From assembly GCF_013304445.1 (NCBI RefSeq), contig NZ_JAAITA010000013.1, forward strand, positions 24,949 through 88,948: DNA of 64,000 nt. Reading direction: 5' to 3'. Shown piece after piece: positions 35,110 through 43,659 of this stretch (position 1 is its first letter; every line of letters starts with the position of its first letter). This DNA comes from Blautia hansenii (GTDB taxonomy: Bacteria; Bacillota; Clostridia; Lachnospirales; Lachnospiraceae). Below the pieces are notes generated by a model. It was not told where the DNA came from. It searched no databases and saw only the letters and a program-made list of their open reading frames with translations. A program made the translations under genes and the position numbers.

Positions 35110-35412
35110 ATGAAGAAAAAAGTCATTCTGGCCATTCTGGTTATTTTCTTAATTGCATTTGTTCCGCTGTTTGTCTTAAAAGACGCGGAATTCGGCGGTT
35201 CCGACGATGCCGGAAGCACCGTGGTAGAGGAAGTGGATTCCTCCTATGAACCCTGGGCAACCCCCATTTTTGAAAAGCTCATTGGCGGAGAACTTCCCGG
35301 CGAAGTGGAAAGCCTGCTCTTCTGTCTCCAGACCGGTATTGGCGTAGGCGTCATTGCCTTTTTTATGGGACGTTTTGTAGAGCGTAAAAAATGGATGAAA
35401 GATGAAAACTAA
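35110..35412 (+). CDS. cbiN: Cobalt ECF transporter accessory subunit
   Basis: 100 residues with two membrane helices (about 5-23 and 70-90) around an extracytoplasmic loop containing GGSDDAGSTVVEEV and YEPWATPIFE. CbiN is required to load cobalt into CbiM. It starts two bases after the cbiM stop. Confidence 0.94.
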   Translation: MKKKVILAILVIFLIAFVPLFVLKDAEFGGSDDAGSTVVEEVDSSYEPWATPIFEKLIGGELPGEVESLLFCLQTGIGVGVIAFFMGRFVERKKWMKDEN

Positions 35413-35436
35413 AGTTCTCTGGCGAAAGGAGTTTCT

Positions 35437-36213
35437 ATGATAGTCATTGATAAGCTGTGTTACAATTCCCGGCTTAGATATGAAAATGCCAGTGAGAAAT
35501 TTGCCTTTGCAGTGATTACACTGTGTATCTGTGTAATGAGTCGTTCGACTGCGGTGGCAGGTATCGTATTAGCTGTGACAGGGATTCTTACCGTTTGGAA
35601 AGGGGGAGTCCCTGTTTTGCGTTATCTTAAGTTTCTCACCGTACCTCTGGCATTTTTGTTTTTAAGTACCATAGCCATTATGTTCAATTTAAAACAGGTT
35701 CCCATGGATTTCTTTGCCATTCCCCTTGGAAACTGGTATCTGACGGCAAGCTACCATTCCTTTTTTTATGCGGTACAGCTGATTCTCACCGCTCTTTCCG
35801 CGGTTTCCTGCCTGTACTTTTTGTCCTTTACCACCCCAATGCCCGATATTCTGGAGGTTTTGCGGAAACTGCACTGTCCCCGTCTGCTGATTGAACTGAT
35901 GCTGCTGATTTATCGGTTTATCTTCGTACTGCTGGATGTGGCTTCTGCCATTTCCACTTCCCAAAACTGCAGACTGGGAAATAAGGATTACCGGACGTCT
36001 CTGAAATCCTTCGGTATGCTGGGATCTGTGCTGATGATACGGGCTGTACAACGTTCCAACCGGCTCTACGACGCTATGGAAGCCCGCTGCTATGACGGCA
36101 CCATACGGGTTCTGTCGGAAAACCGGCCTCCCAGGAAACGAATCATTGCTGCCATTGTGGCATTCGATACCGCCTTATTTATTTTTGCTGTATGGAGGAG
36201 ATTTTTTTCATGA
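35437..36213 (+). CDS. cbiQ: Cobalt ECF transporter transmembrane (T) component
   Basis: 258 residues, about five to six membrane helices, with the coupling-helix motifs near RAVQRSNRLYDAMEARCYDG that contact the ATPase. Its stop overlaps the cbiO start (ATGA at 36210-36213). Confidence 0.94.
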   Translation: MIVIDKLCYNSRLRYENASEKFAFAVITLCICVMSRSTAVAGIVLAVTGILTVWKGGVPVLRYLKFLTVPLAFLFLSTIAIMFNLKQVPMDFFAIPLGNWYLTASYHSFFYAVQLILTALSAVSCLYFLSFTTPMPDILEVLRKLHCPRLLIELMLLIYRFIFVLLDVASAISTSQNCRLGNKDYRTSLKSFGMLGSVLMIRAVQRSNRLYDAMEARCYDGTIRVLSENRPPRKRIIAAIVAFDTALFIFAVWRRFFS

Positions 36214-37871
36214 ATTCAGATATGATATTAAAAGCCGATAATCTGCATTTTTCCTATGATGATGACAACTCCCACTCTTTAAACGGACTTTCCCTGGAAA
36301 TCCGAAGGGGACAGAAAGTGGCCTTTATGGGAGCCAATGGCAGCGGAAAGTCTACGTTTTTCCTCTGCTGCACGGGAATCCATAAACCCCAGTCGGGAAA
36401 ACTGTATTTTAACGGAGAAGAAGTGAACTATAACAAAAAGGGACTATTACATCTGCGCAGCAAAGTGGGCATTGTGTTTCAGGACCCGGACAACCAGCTT
36501 TTCTCTGCCAGCGTGTACCAGGAAATTTCTTTTGGAATTTTAAACCTGGGGATTTCCGAAGACCAGGCAAAAAAAGAAGTGGAGGAAGTCATTGATTATC
36601 TGGAAATCACTCCTTTTCGCCACAAACCCACCCATGCTTTAAGCGGAGGACAGAAAAAGCAGGTTTCCATTGCCGACATTCTGGTTATGCACCCGGACAT
36701 TATTATTTTAGACGAACCTGCGGCAGCTTTAGACCCCAAACACACCACTATGGTCAACCACATTGTAGACCGCATGACAGAAAACGGCATTACGGTACTC
36801 ATGGCCACTCATGACGTCAATTATGCCTATGAATGGGCGGACGAAGTCATGCTCTTTCACGAAGGCAGGGTGCTGATGCACGGCAGCCCCGCCGAAGTTT
36901 TCGGAAACCGGGCAGCTTTAAGGCAGACCAATCTGGAGCCCCCGGCGGTTCTGGAGCTTTTCGAAAGCCTGTGCAAAAAAGGGATTTTGAAATCCTCTCT
37001 TCCGCTGCCGAAAAATCTGAAGGCACTGGAACAATATATTGCAGAAGTAAATTTGAATCCACACTACGGAGGTAAGAAAATCATGTCAAACGAAACCAGA
37101 AAGGCCATTCTGGCAGTAAGCTTCGGCACCAGCCATAACGATACCAGGGAAGTCACCATCGACGCTATTGAACGGGATATGCAGCAGGCCTTCCCCCATT
37201 ACCCTCTGTATCGGGCCTGGACCAGCAAGATGATTATCAAAAAAGTAAACAAGCGCGATAATATTCATATCAACACGGTAAAAGAAGCCATGGAACAAAT
37301 GCGGGCAGACGGTATCACCGACGTGCTGGTGCAGCCCACCCATGTTATCAATGGAATTGAAAATGATTTGATGAAAGAAGACGCTTTGTCTTATCAGGAA
37401 TATTTTCATTCTATTTCCTTCGGGGATCCCCTTCTTACCAGCGAGCAGGACAAGCTGAGCGTCATCCAGGCTGTGGCTGAAGAATTTTCCCACCTGAAGA
37501 AAGAAGAAGTTCTGGTGCTTATGGGACACGGCACAACCCATTATGCCAACTCCATCTATGCGGCTTTGGACTATACCTTTAAAGATAAGGGATATGAAAA
37601 CATCTTCCTGGGAACAGTGGAGGCCTATCCTACCATGGAAAGTCTTCTGCGTATGGTAAAGGCATATGAACCTTCTAAAGTGGTTCTGGCTCCCTTTATG
37701 ATTGTGGCAGGCGACCATGCGAAAAACGATATGGCAGGGGATGACCCGGAATCCTGGTACAGTCAGTTTAAAGCTGCCGGATACGAAGTAGAGCCGGTAG
37801 TCAAAGGACTGGGGGAATATCCGGGAATCCGGAAACTTCTGGTAGAACACTTACAGGTCTTAGAAGCCTAA
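36210..37871 (+). CDS. cbiO-cbiK: CbiO ATPase fused in frame to CbiK sirohydrochlorin cobaltochelatase
   Basis: A single open frame of 553 residues. Residues 1-280 are the ECF ABC ATPase (GANGSGKST at 41-49, Q-loop GIVFQDPDNQLF, HALSGGQKKQVSIAD, IIILDEPAAALDP). Residues 292-553 are a complete class II chelatase of the CbiK/HemH fold (AILAVSFGTSHNDTREVTI, LVQPTHVINGIEND, LVLMGHGTTHYANSI, FMIVAGDHAKNDMAGDD), with His residues that bind cobalt. No stop separates them. The CbiK methionine at 37083 has its own GGAGG ten bases upstream, so both a fusion and a free CbiK may be made. CbiK puts Co2+ into sirohydrochlorin, the first step of the anaerobic B12 route. Confidence 0.9.
   Translation: MNSDMILKADNLHFSYDDDNSHSLNGLSLEIRRGQKVAFMGANGSGKSTFFLCCTGIHKPQSGKLYFNGEEVNYNKKGLLHLRSKVGIVFQDPDNQLFSASVYQEISFGILNLGISEDQAKKEVEEVIDYLEITPFRHKPTHALSGGQKKQVSIADILVMHPDIIILDEPAAALDPKHTTMVNHIVDRMTENGITVLMATHDVNYAYEWADEVMLFHEGRVLMHGSPAEVFGNRAALRQTNLEPPAVLELFESLCKKGILKSSLPLPKNLKALEQYIAEVNLNPHYGGKKIMSNETRKAILAVSFGTSHNDTREVTIDAIERDMQQAFPHYPLYRAWTSKMIIKKVNKRDNIHINTVKEAMEQMRADGITDVLVQPTHVINGIENDLMKEDALSYQEYFHSISFGDPLLTSEQDKLSVIQAVAEEFSHLKKEEVLVLMGHGTTHYANSIYAALDYTFKDKGYENIFLGTVEAYPTMESLLRMVKAYEPSKVVLAPFMIVAGDHAKNDMAGDDPESWYSQFKAAGYEVEPVVKGLGEYPGIRKLLVEHLQVLEA
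37068..37085 (+). promoter_or_regulatory. Internal ribosome-binding site and ATG for CbiK inside the fusion
   Basis: GGAGG (37068-37072) is followed after ten bases by ATG (37083-37085), codon 292 of the fused frame and the family-typical CbiK start MSNETRKAILAVSFGT. It suggests the genes were once separate, or still produce a free CbiK. Confidence 0.7.
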
Positions 37872-38725
37872 CAGTCAAAAAAGCTTGTGTATTCTTTGTG
37901 GCAGACGGATGCACAGGCTTTTTTCTTCCTAACCGCAAGATAAAAAGTGACATTTACCTCAGAATCGGTCATAGGAATCGCAACTCTCTTCTCTGTATCT
38001 ATAGCCCCTTGTGACATCACTGCGTCCGTTACAAAACATGGCAGCGATGATGATTTTATCAGTTCGTTCATTGTAAATTCATCCGTCTGTACCAAAAATC
38101 TAGAGGCAGGCATTTTTTTCCGGCAGATAGTATCCCAAAAGCCCAGCTCTGAGCGCAAAAGAAAGTTGAATCCATTGATAATCTGAAATGACAGCTCTTT
38201 ATATCTGGCAAGTTCATGATTTTTTGGTACGCAGAAAAAGAGTTTTTCTTTCATATATTCTTTTATGACAAAATGCTCATCCTGAATCATAAAAGGCAAG
38301 ATTGCAAAATCACATTCCTGGCGCTTTAAGGCTTCTAAAACTTCTTCATTCTGTCCTATCCCAGAAGAAATCGTCATTTCCGGATACCGGCCATTTAACT
38401 GCATGAGCAGTTTCCATAATGGCGCCGGGGCACAGGATTTTACAGTAATGGTCTTTCTTCTGGCGTTATACTCTCTCACTCTCCGAACTGCATGTTCCGC
38501 TTCATCCAAAACCTTTCTGGCATATTCCACAGCCATACTTCCTGTCTCATTTAGTTCAATTCGATTCTTTGTCCGGTGAAACAGTGGAACACCAAAGGCC
38601 TCTTCCACATTCTTCATAGAACGGGTAACGGACGGCGTAGAAATATGGAAATCCTCTGCTACCTTTGACAAAGTGCCTGTATCTGCAAAAGCAATCAGTT
38701 GTTCCAGTTCATTCAAATCCAACAT
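37868..38725 (-). CDS. LysR-family transcriptional regulator
   Basis: 285 residues. The N-terminal helix-turn-helix (ELEQLIAFADTGTLSKVAED, FHISTPSVTRSMKNVEEAFG) is followed by the type 2 periplasmic-binding-like effector domain (about 92-280). It is divergent from the aldo/keto reductase pseudogene, its likely former target. Its last 19 codons overlap the terminator of the convergent cbiOK operon and its stop overlaps that of cbiK by a few bases, so the C-terminal tail (ACASVCHKEYTSFFDC) may be a recent extension. Confidence 0.88.
   Translation of the reverse strand: MLDLNELEQLIAFADTGTLSKVAEDFHISTPSVTRSMKNVEEAFGVPLFHRTKNRIELNETGSMAVEYARKVLDEAEHAVRRVREYNARRKTITVKSCAPAPLWKLLMQLNGRYPEMTISSGIGQNEEVLEALKRQECDFAILPFMIQDEHFVIKEYMKEKLFFCVPKNHELARYKELSFQIINGFNFLLRSELGFWDTICRKKMPASRFLVQTDEFTMNELIKSSSLPCFVTDAVMSQGAIDTEKRVAIPMTDSEVNVTFYLAVRKKKACASVCHKEYTSFFDC
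37877..37924 (+). terminator. Terminator of the cbiMNQOK operon inside the lysR 3' end
   Basis: AAAAAAGCTTGTG (37877-37889) pairs with CACAGGCTTTTTT (37912-37924) with one G-U pair. The T-run serves the plus strand and the A-run the minus strand, so it is a likely bidirectional terminator. Confidence 0.75.
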
Positions 38726-38816
38726 CCTGTTTCCTTCCTTTCTTCCTTCTCTCTATTTACTTTTCATTTTCTGCAAAGCAGTTTTCCATATAAATATTGT
38801 ACATTTTCTGTATTAT

Positions 38817-38834
38817 CAAGTAAAGTATAACTTG
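38817..38834. promoter_or_regulatory. Possible LysR-binding dyad
   Basis: CAAGT (38817-38821) and ACTTG (38830-38834) form a short inverted repeat between the divergent lysR and aldo/keto reductase genes. An 11-base direct repeat, TTACTTTTCAT, occurs at 38757 and 38845. Either could be an operator; support is positional only. Confidence 0.3.
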
Positions 38835-38872
38835 TAAATAAAAATTACTTTTCATAAAAGGAGGTACTATCT

Positions 38873-39713
38873 ATGGAATATGTTACTTTAAATAATGGAA
38901 TTAAAATGCCGAAATTAGGATATGGAGTCTATCAGACACCTCCTGATGATACAAAAAAATGTGTCCTGGACGCAATTGCAGTGGGATACAGAAGTATTGA
39001 CACAGCCCAGGCCTATGGGAATGAAGAGGGGGTTGGGGACGCTTTGGCCGAATGTGGCTTAACCCGTGAAGAATTTTTCCTCACAACAAAAGTATGGATT
39101 ACAAATGCAGGTTATTAAAAAAGCAAAAGCTTCTATTGAAGCCTCTCTGAAAAAGCTTCGCACAGACTACCTGGATTTGCTTCTGATTCATCAGCCGTTT
39201 GGAGACTATTATGGAACTTATCGCGCAATGGAAGAATTTTATAAAGCCGGAAAAATACGTGCCATAGGTGTATCCAACTTTGGTCCGGACCGGTATCTTG
39301 ACCTGGAACATTTCTCTGAGATTAAACCGGCTGTAAACCAAATCGAAACTCATGTTTTTCAACAGCAGAAAACTGCCAGAGAATACATGCAGAAACTTGG
39401 CTGCCAGATTGAATCATGGGGACCGTTTGCAGAAGGCAGAAACGATATGTTCACCAATCCCATTCTGACCGAAATCGGAAAGAAATATAACAAGACGGCT
39501 GCCCAGACGGCTCTCCGTTTTCTCCTGCAGAGTGATGTGGTTGTGATTCCTAAGTCTGTTCATAAAGACAGAATGGAACAGAACTTTAACGTGTTCGACT
39601 TTACACTGAGCAGCGAAGATATGGCAGCCATTGAAACCCTGGATAAAGGCGAAAGCCTCTTCTTCTCTCACTACAATCCCAAGACTGTGGAGTGGTTTAT
39701 GTCTATCTTATAA
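38873..39713 (+). pseudogene. Aldo/keto reductase interrupted by a frameshift
   Basis: The N-terminal part (38873-39118) has the family start NNGIKMPKLGYGVYQTPPD, the catalytic Asp/Tyr region RSIDTAQAYGNEEGVG and TTKVWITNAGY, then stops. The rest continues in the next frame from about 39115 (KKAKASIEASLKKL, DYLDLLLIHQPFGDYYG, VIPKSVHKDRMEQNF) to 39713. One extra base in the TTAAAAAA run near 39115 accounts for it. Complete, it would be about 280 residues, as usual. A homopolymer sequencing error is possible; otherwise the enzyme is lost. Confidence 0.85.
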
Positions 39714-39756
39714 CATTTTCGCATCCGTATCTGAATCTCTGACCGGGGCATAAAAA

Positions 39757-39801
39757 AGGAACTGCCGCGCATGATTTTGAATTGTGCAAACGGCAGTTCC
39801 T
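39757..39801 (-). terminator. Hairpin between the reductase pseudogene and the small membrane protein gene
   Basis: AGGAACTGCCG (39757-39767) and CGGCAGTTCCT (39791-39801) form a perfect 11-bp stem. On the minus strand TTTTTT follows. It may end both convergent transcripts. Confidence 0.7.
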
Positions 39802-39918
39802 GAAAAAAAGTCTATTGTTTTAAAACAGCCTTAGCTAAGACTGCAAAGCCTCCGTACTTAAGGATTTCATAAGCGCACTTGATTCTTTTTATCCTCATCC
39901 ATAACGCCTGTTCTGGTT

Positions 39919-40320
39919 TTATTTCTCATCCTCCAGCAATTGTATTTGCGTCACATGAGTAATTTTTGCAGGTGCTGTTTCCTGAATTTCTCCGGTAAAA
40001 GTGATGGAAACAGTATCACCTATGTCCAAATCTTCCACAGAGATTTCTGTATATCTCCACGTCATTTTTGTCTCCTCATCAATGGAAAAGACAAAATCTC
40101 CACGAAAATTTATATCATTTATTTCCAGCCCTGTTACTCGCAGAAAATTATTTTTTCTGTCCGAAATCTCAGCATAGAACGTTTCTGCCGTACCCCCATC
40201 TGCTAAATTTTCTATCTGTTTTCTTGCGCTTTGATTTCCAATGAAAAAAGAAATACCAGCAAGTATCACTGTATATAAAACGAAAACAACAACGAATAAA
40301 AGTTTCCTTTTCCGTTTCAT
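39919..40320 (-). CDS. Small membrane-anchored extracytoplasmic protein
   Basis: 133 residues from the ATG at 40320; GGAGG lies nine bases upstream, while the ATG at 40341 precedes that site. A basic start and one transmembrane helix (about 5-26) anchor a roughly 95-residue beta-rich domain outside (NNFLRVTGLEINDINF, GDTVSITFTGEIQETAPAKI), which looks OB-like, similar in style to DUF3221 proteins. I do not recognise the family. Confidence 0.65.
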   Translation of the reverse strand: MKRKRKLLFVVVFVLYTVILAGISFFIGNQSARKQIENLADGGTAETFYAEISDRKNNFLRVTGLEINDINFRGDFVFSIDEETKMTWRYTEISVEDLDIGDTVSITFTGEIQETAPAKITHVTQIQLLEDEK

Positions 40321-40391
40321 AAAGCCAATCCTCCTTTTCATATCTGGATTTCATTTTTGTATATTTTACCTTGGTATAAATAAAATATTTT

Positions 40392-41075
40392 CTATTTTTC
40401 CTGGCCGGAAATCCACTGGGCCACCTGGGTCAGTGATTCCATTTTCCCGTACAGATAGGAACTTACCGGGGTATCATCCGTGAGAATATCCGGAATCATA
40501 ATGACTTTCGTGCCTGCTTGGCTGGCAGAACGGATTCCATTATAAGAATCCTCCAAGGCCAGTACTTCCTCCGGCCATAGCTGCAGTTTCTCGCAGGTAA
40601 GCTGGTATATACGGGGATTAGGTTTCCCCTCTTTTACCATGTCTCCTGTAACAATTTCCTGAAAGTAAGAGAAAATCCCCTGTCGTTTCAATTCCGGTAT
40701 CGTGTGCTCTCCATGGGTAGAAGTCGCCACAGCCATGGGAATCTGCCGCTGCTTTAAAAGTTCCAGAAGCTCTTTCAGTCCTTTCTTTTGCGGAATCCCA
40801 TGTTCCCGTTCATAGGTATGATAAACCTCATGATAACGGTCTGTAAACTGCTGCAGCGGAAAATCCTCCCCGTATTTTTCCAGAAAATATTGATTTCTCT
40901 GGGCCCGGCTCATGCCCAGAGTGTGCAAAATATTGCTGCCAAAATTGGAGTATCCCAGTTCTCCTCCTGTGACTTCCCAACTATATTGAATCATTCGTTC
41001 CGTATCCAGCATCAGGCCATCCATATCAAAGATAACGCCTTTTACCGGAAAAAGCGGTGGTATATTCCAATTCAT
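40392..41075 (-). CDS. HAD-superfamily phosphatase, phosphoglucomutase-like group
   Basis: 227 residues from the ATG at 41075 with GGAGG nine bases upstream. The HAD motif I is FDMDGLMLDTE, motif II is VATSTHG, the motif III lysine is VKEGKPNPRIYQ and motif IV is LALEDSYNGIRSA. A helical cap sits between motifs I and II. Such enzymes hydrolyse small sugar phosphates or nucleotides; the substrate cannot be told. Confidence 0.88.
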   Translation of the reverse strand: MNWNIPPLFPVKGVIFDMDGLMLDTERMIQYSWEVTGGELGYSNFGSNILHTLGMSRAQRNQYFLEKYGEDFPLQQFTDRYHEVYHTYEREHGIPQKKGLKELLELLKQRQIPMAVATSTHGEHTIPELKRQGIFSYFQEIVTGDMVKEGKPNPRIYQLTCEKLQLWPEEVLALEDSYNGIRSASQAGTKVIMIPDILTDDTPVSSYLYGKMESLTQVAQWISGQEK

Positions 41076-41229
41076 GCGGTTGTTCCTCCTGTCTGAAATT
41101 CTTTGCAACTGAGTATTTTTAAATTCCTATATCATAGATTTGTATCATTCATAAATAATAGCATGATACTTCAATATTGTCATTTCTTTTCTGCTTTTAA
41201 AGCGGTGAGAGATGCGATACTTTTCAGCA

Positions 41230-41265
41230 ACAAAAAGAGGCTGCCCAAAGGCGGCCTCTTTTTGT
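41230..41265 (-). terminator. Terminator of the surface-protein gene
   Basis: ACAAAAAGAGGC (41230-41241) and GCCTCTTTTTGT (41254-41265) form a 12-bp stem. On the minus strand it follows the surface-protein stop by about 20 bases. Confidence 0.8.
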
Positions 41266-41283
41266 AAAGTATTTAAAATTCCT

Positions 41284-43497
41284 TTATTTTTTCCTTCTGC
41301 CCTTTCCTTTTAAAACGGCAATCAGTCCGGAAGAACCGGCTAACATGGAAGTCAGCAGACCCAGGTTTGCCATATCACCTGTTTTCGGTGACTTTTTCGT
41401 AGTTGCACTTGTTTTTGTAGTTTTTTTCACAGTCACGGTAATGGTCTTTTCTGTGGAAGCTCCATTTTTATCTGTTACTTTATAAGTAACATGATAGGTT
41501 CCCGCTTTTGACGTGTTCACATCATTTGCTATAATGTTGTCTTTTGTCAAGGTGATTTTTCCGTCCTCTTTGTCTTCTGCTGTAACACCGGACAGAGGAT
41601 TATAGCTGTCCCCTACCTTCAGCGTTATATCTTTGGCTGTAATGGTAGGCGGGGTATTTTCTTTTACTGTTACTGTAATGGTCTTTTCTGTAGAAGCTCC
41701 ATTTTTATCTGTTACTTTATAAGTAACGTGATAGGTTCCCGCCTTTTTGGTATCTACATCATTTGCCGCAATGTTATCTTTTGTCAGAATGAGGTTTCCA
41801 TCTTCCTTATCTGTAGCTGTCACATTGGTCAATGGGTCAAAGGTATCTCCAACCATCAGCGTAATATCTCCGGCTGTAATCACTGGTGGTGTATTCACGG
41901 CTTGAGTGGACCAGCCTGCATAAAGTGTAATATCTGCTGTCACCGGCGCAGAGAAGTCATATAAAGTGGTACATTCTTTATCCGTGTACCAACCAGTAAA
42001 AATATAACCTTCTTTCACAGGAACCGTTGGTTCCGCAGCCTTCTCTCCATTGCTGAGCATCTGGTCCTCCACCAAAGTACCGCCCATGCTGTCAAATTTT
42101 ACAACACAGTCATCCACGGCCGTGATATCTGTATAAAAGGTCCATTTTGTTGAATTTATCTGACCGTCAAATCCGGCCTCTAATACCGTGGCTTTATCTT
42201 GTGCCGGAATAGTTAAAATATGTGTCTCTGAATCAAAGCAGGCATGTCCTTCTTTCTCCAGAACTTTAATAAAAGCAGGCGAAATGACCTGATTCAAATC
42301 TACCGATTTGCTTCCATCCGAATTTACTATGAAATAACCATTCAAATCAATAATCAGGTTTCCTGTATGTTCAGGCACTACATGACAACCAATATACTTC
42401 GTCATGCCAGCAGATATATAAACGGTTTCCTGATTCTGTGAATGATATCCTCTTTCCAGATTGTCACATCCTCTGAAATCCAGAGTTTTTAATGGAGGAT
42501 TATTGTCGTAAGTCACGGATGTCAAAGTTTTAATATCAGACACATCCAGGGAAGTCAATTGATTGTCGGAACAACTCAAAACCTCCAAAGCCGGCGTATT
42601 CAAGGAAAGAGTTTGCAGTTCATTATTATAGCACTCTATACTTCTCACCTTTGAACCATCCACACTCAGAGAAGTCAGTTTATTCCCCTGGCACTTCAAG
42701 AGCTCCAAGGCCGGGGCGTCAATACTCAAAGTCGTCAGCCCATTGTTGGTACAACTCAGGTTTTTAAGCGCCGGTAAAGAAATTTTCAATGACGATAACT
42801 GGGAATTATAAGCCATGTGTATCGTATCCATTTTATTCAAACCGATTAAATCTAAATTGGTTATCTTGGTGTTCGCAATATATATACTTGTCAGTTCGGT
42901 AAAATACTGAATTCCCTGCAATGAAGTTATTTTCGGATTATTAATACTAAGCCGATCTATTTTACTTATTTCCTCTGGAGTTAAGACACCGTCCTCACCA
43001 TAAGATTTTTTCTCCAGTTCTGCCCGAAAAACTGCATCCGGAAAATTCGTTTCATCAATTTTAATTCCTACTGGCTGAGTTTCCTCTGTTTTTTCCTCTG
43101 TTGGAGTTTCTTCTTTTGAGTTCTGAGGCTGCTGCGCTTCTGATTCTTCTTTTACCTTTTCCTGTTTCGGAGTGGTTTCTGTCTCAGTTTCCGATTTTTC
43201 CGGTGCAGGACTTGGAGCAGTCTCTTCCGTTTTTGGGGATTCCAGATTCTGCCCTTCCTCACTTGATGTTTCTTGTTTTTGCGTATCCTGTTTTTGCGTC
43301 TCAGTTTCCGTTTTTACTTCTTTTTTTGTGTCTTCCCCAACTTTTGTTTCTGCCTGTGTTTCTTTTGTAGAAAGTTCTTCCTGTACCACTTCCGTATGAA
43401 CCTGTGCGGCAGATACAGAAGTCGGAATTCCTGTCAAAATTGTTGTTGCCCCAATTACAATTGCAGAACTCGTTGCTGCTGCTTTCTTAAAATTCAT
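41284..43497 (-). CDS. Leucine-rich-repeat surface protein with LPXTG-like anchor
   Basis: 737 residues. A signal peptide (1-31, ending TSVSA) is followed by a Glu/Thr/Lys-rich low-complexity stalk (about 35-145). An internalin-like leucine-rich region (about 165-360, repeats such as LELLKCQGNKLTSLSVD) comes next. Then a Listeria-Bacteroides (Flg_new) repeat (about 480-530, GYIFTGWYTDKECTTLYDF), two nearly identical DUF5011-like Ig repeats (about 535-690) and the sorting signal SPKTG at 703-707 with hydrophobic stretch and KGKGRRKK tail. It is probably sortase-linked to the wall and binds a host or dietary ligand. The start at 43497 has GGAG upstream. Confidence 0.88.
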   Translation of the reverse strand: MNFKKAAATSSAIVIGATTILTGIPTSVSAAQVHTEVVQEELSTKETQAETKVGEDTKKEVKTETETQKQDTQKQETSSEEGQNLESPKTEETAPSPAPEKSETETETTPKQEKVKEESEAQQPQNSKEETPTEEKTEETQPVGIKIDETNFPDAVFRAELEKKSYGEDGVLTPEEISKIDRLSINNPKITSLQGIQYFTELTSIYIANTKITNLDLIGLNKMDTIHMAYNSQLSSLKISLPALKNLSCTNNGLTTLSIDAPALELLKCQGNKLTSLSVDGSKVRSIECYNNELQTLSLNTPALEVLSCSDNQLTSLDVSDIKTLTSVTYDNNPPLKTLDFRGCDNLERGYHSQNQETVYISAGMTKYIGCHVVPEHTGNLIIDLNGYFIVNSDGSKSVDLNQVISPAFIKVLEKEGHACFDSETHILTIPAQDKATVLEAGFDGQINSTKWTFYTDITAVDDCVVKFDSMGGTLVEDQMLSNGEKAAEPTVPVKEGYIFTGWYTDKECTTLYDFSAPVTADITLYAGWSTQAVNTPPVITAGDITLMVGDTFDPLTNVTATDKEDGNLILTKDNIAANDVDTKKAGTYHVTYKVTDKNGASTEKTITVTVKENTPPTITAKDITLKVGDSYNPLSGVTAEDKEDGKITLTKDNIIANDVNTSKAGTYHVTYKVTDKNGASTEKTITVTVKKTTKTSATTKKSPKTGDMANLGLLTSMLAGSSGLIAVLKGKGRRKK
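41438..41911 (-). repeat. Two tandem 237-bp units encoding the Ig-like repeats
   Basis: The stretch beginning GTAATGGTCTTTTCTGT at 41438 recurs at 41675 with few changes over much of 237 bases, 79 codons. It encodes paired GTYHVTYKVTDKNGAS repeats in the surface protein and could allow length variation by recombination. Confidence 0.75.
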
Positions 43498-43659
43498 AGG
43501 CACCTTCTCCTTTTTCTAATTTTTATAGAAAGATTATAACACCATATCCCTAAATAAGAAAGCAAAATGTCGGATAAATCGCTATTTTATGGTTGATATC
43601 CGGCAATTTAACCATATATGCGGTAAAGTGATTCACAAAATATGAAAGACCACAGTACA

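Noticed and set aside
39105..39125. Programmed frameshift in the aldo/keto reductase
   Set aside because: The needed shift is +1 at a TAA after TAT, with no known stimulatory signal; mutation or sequencing error is simpler, and the family is not known for recoding.
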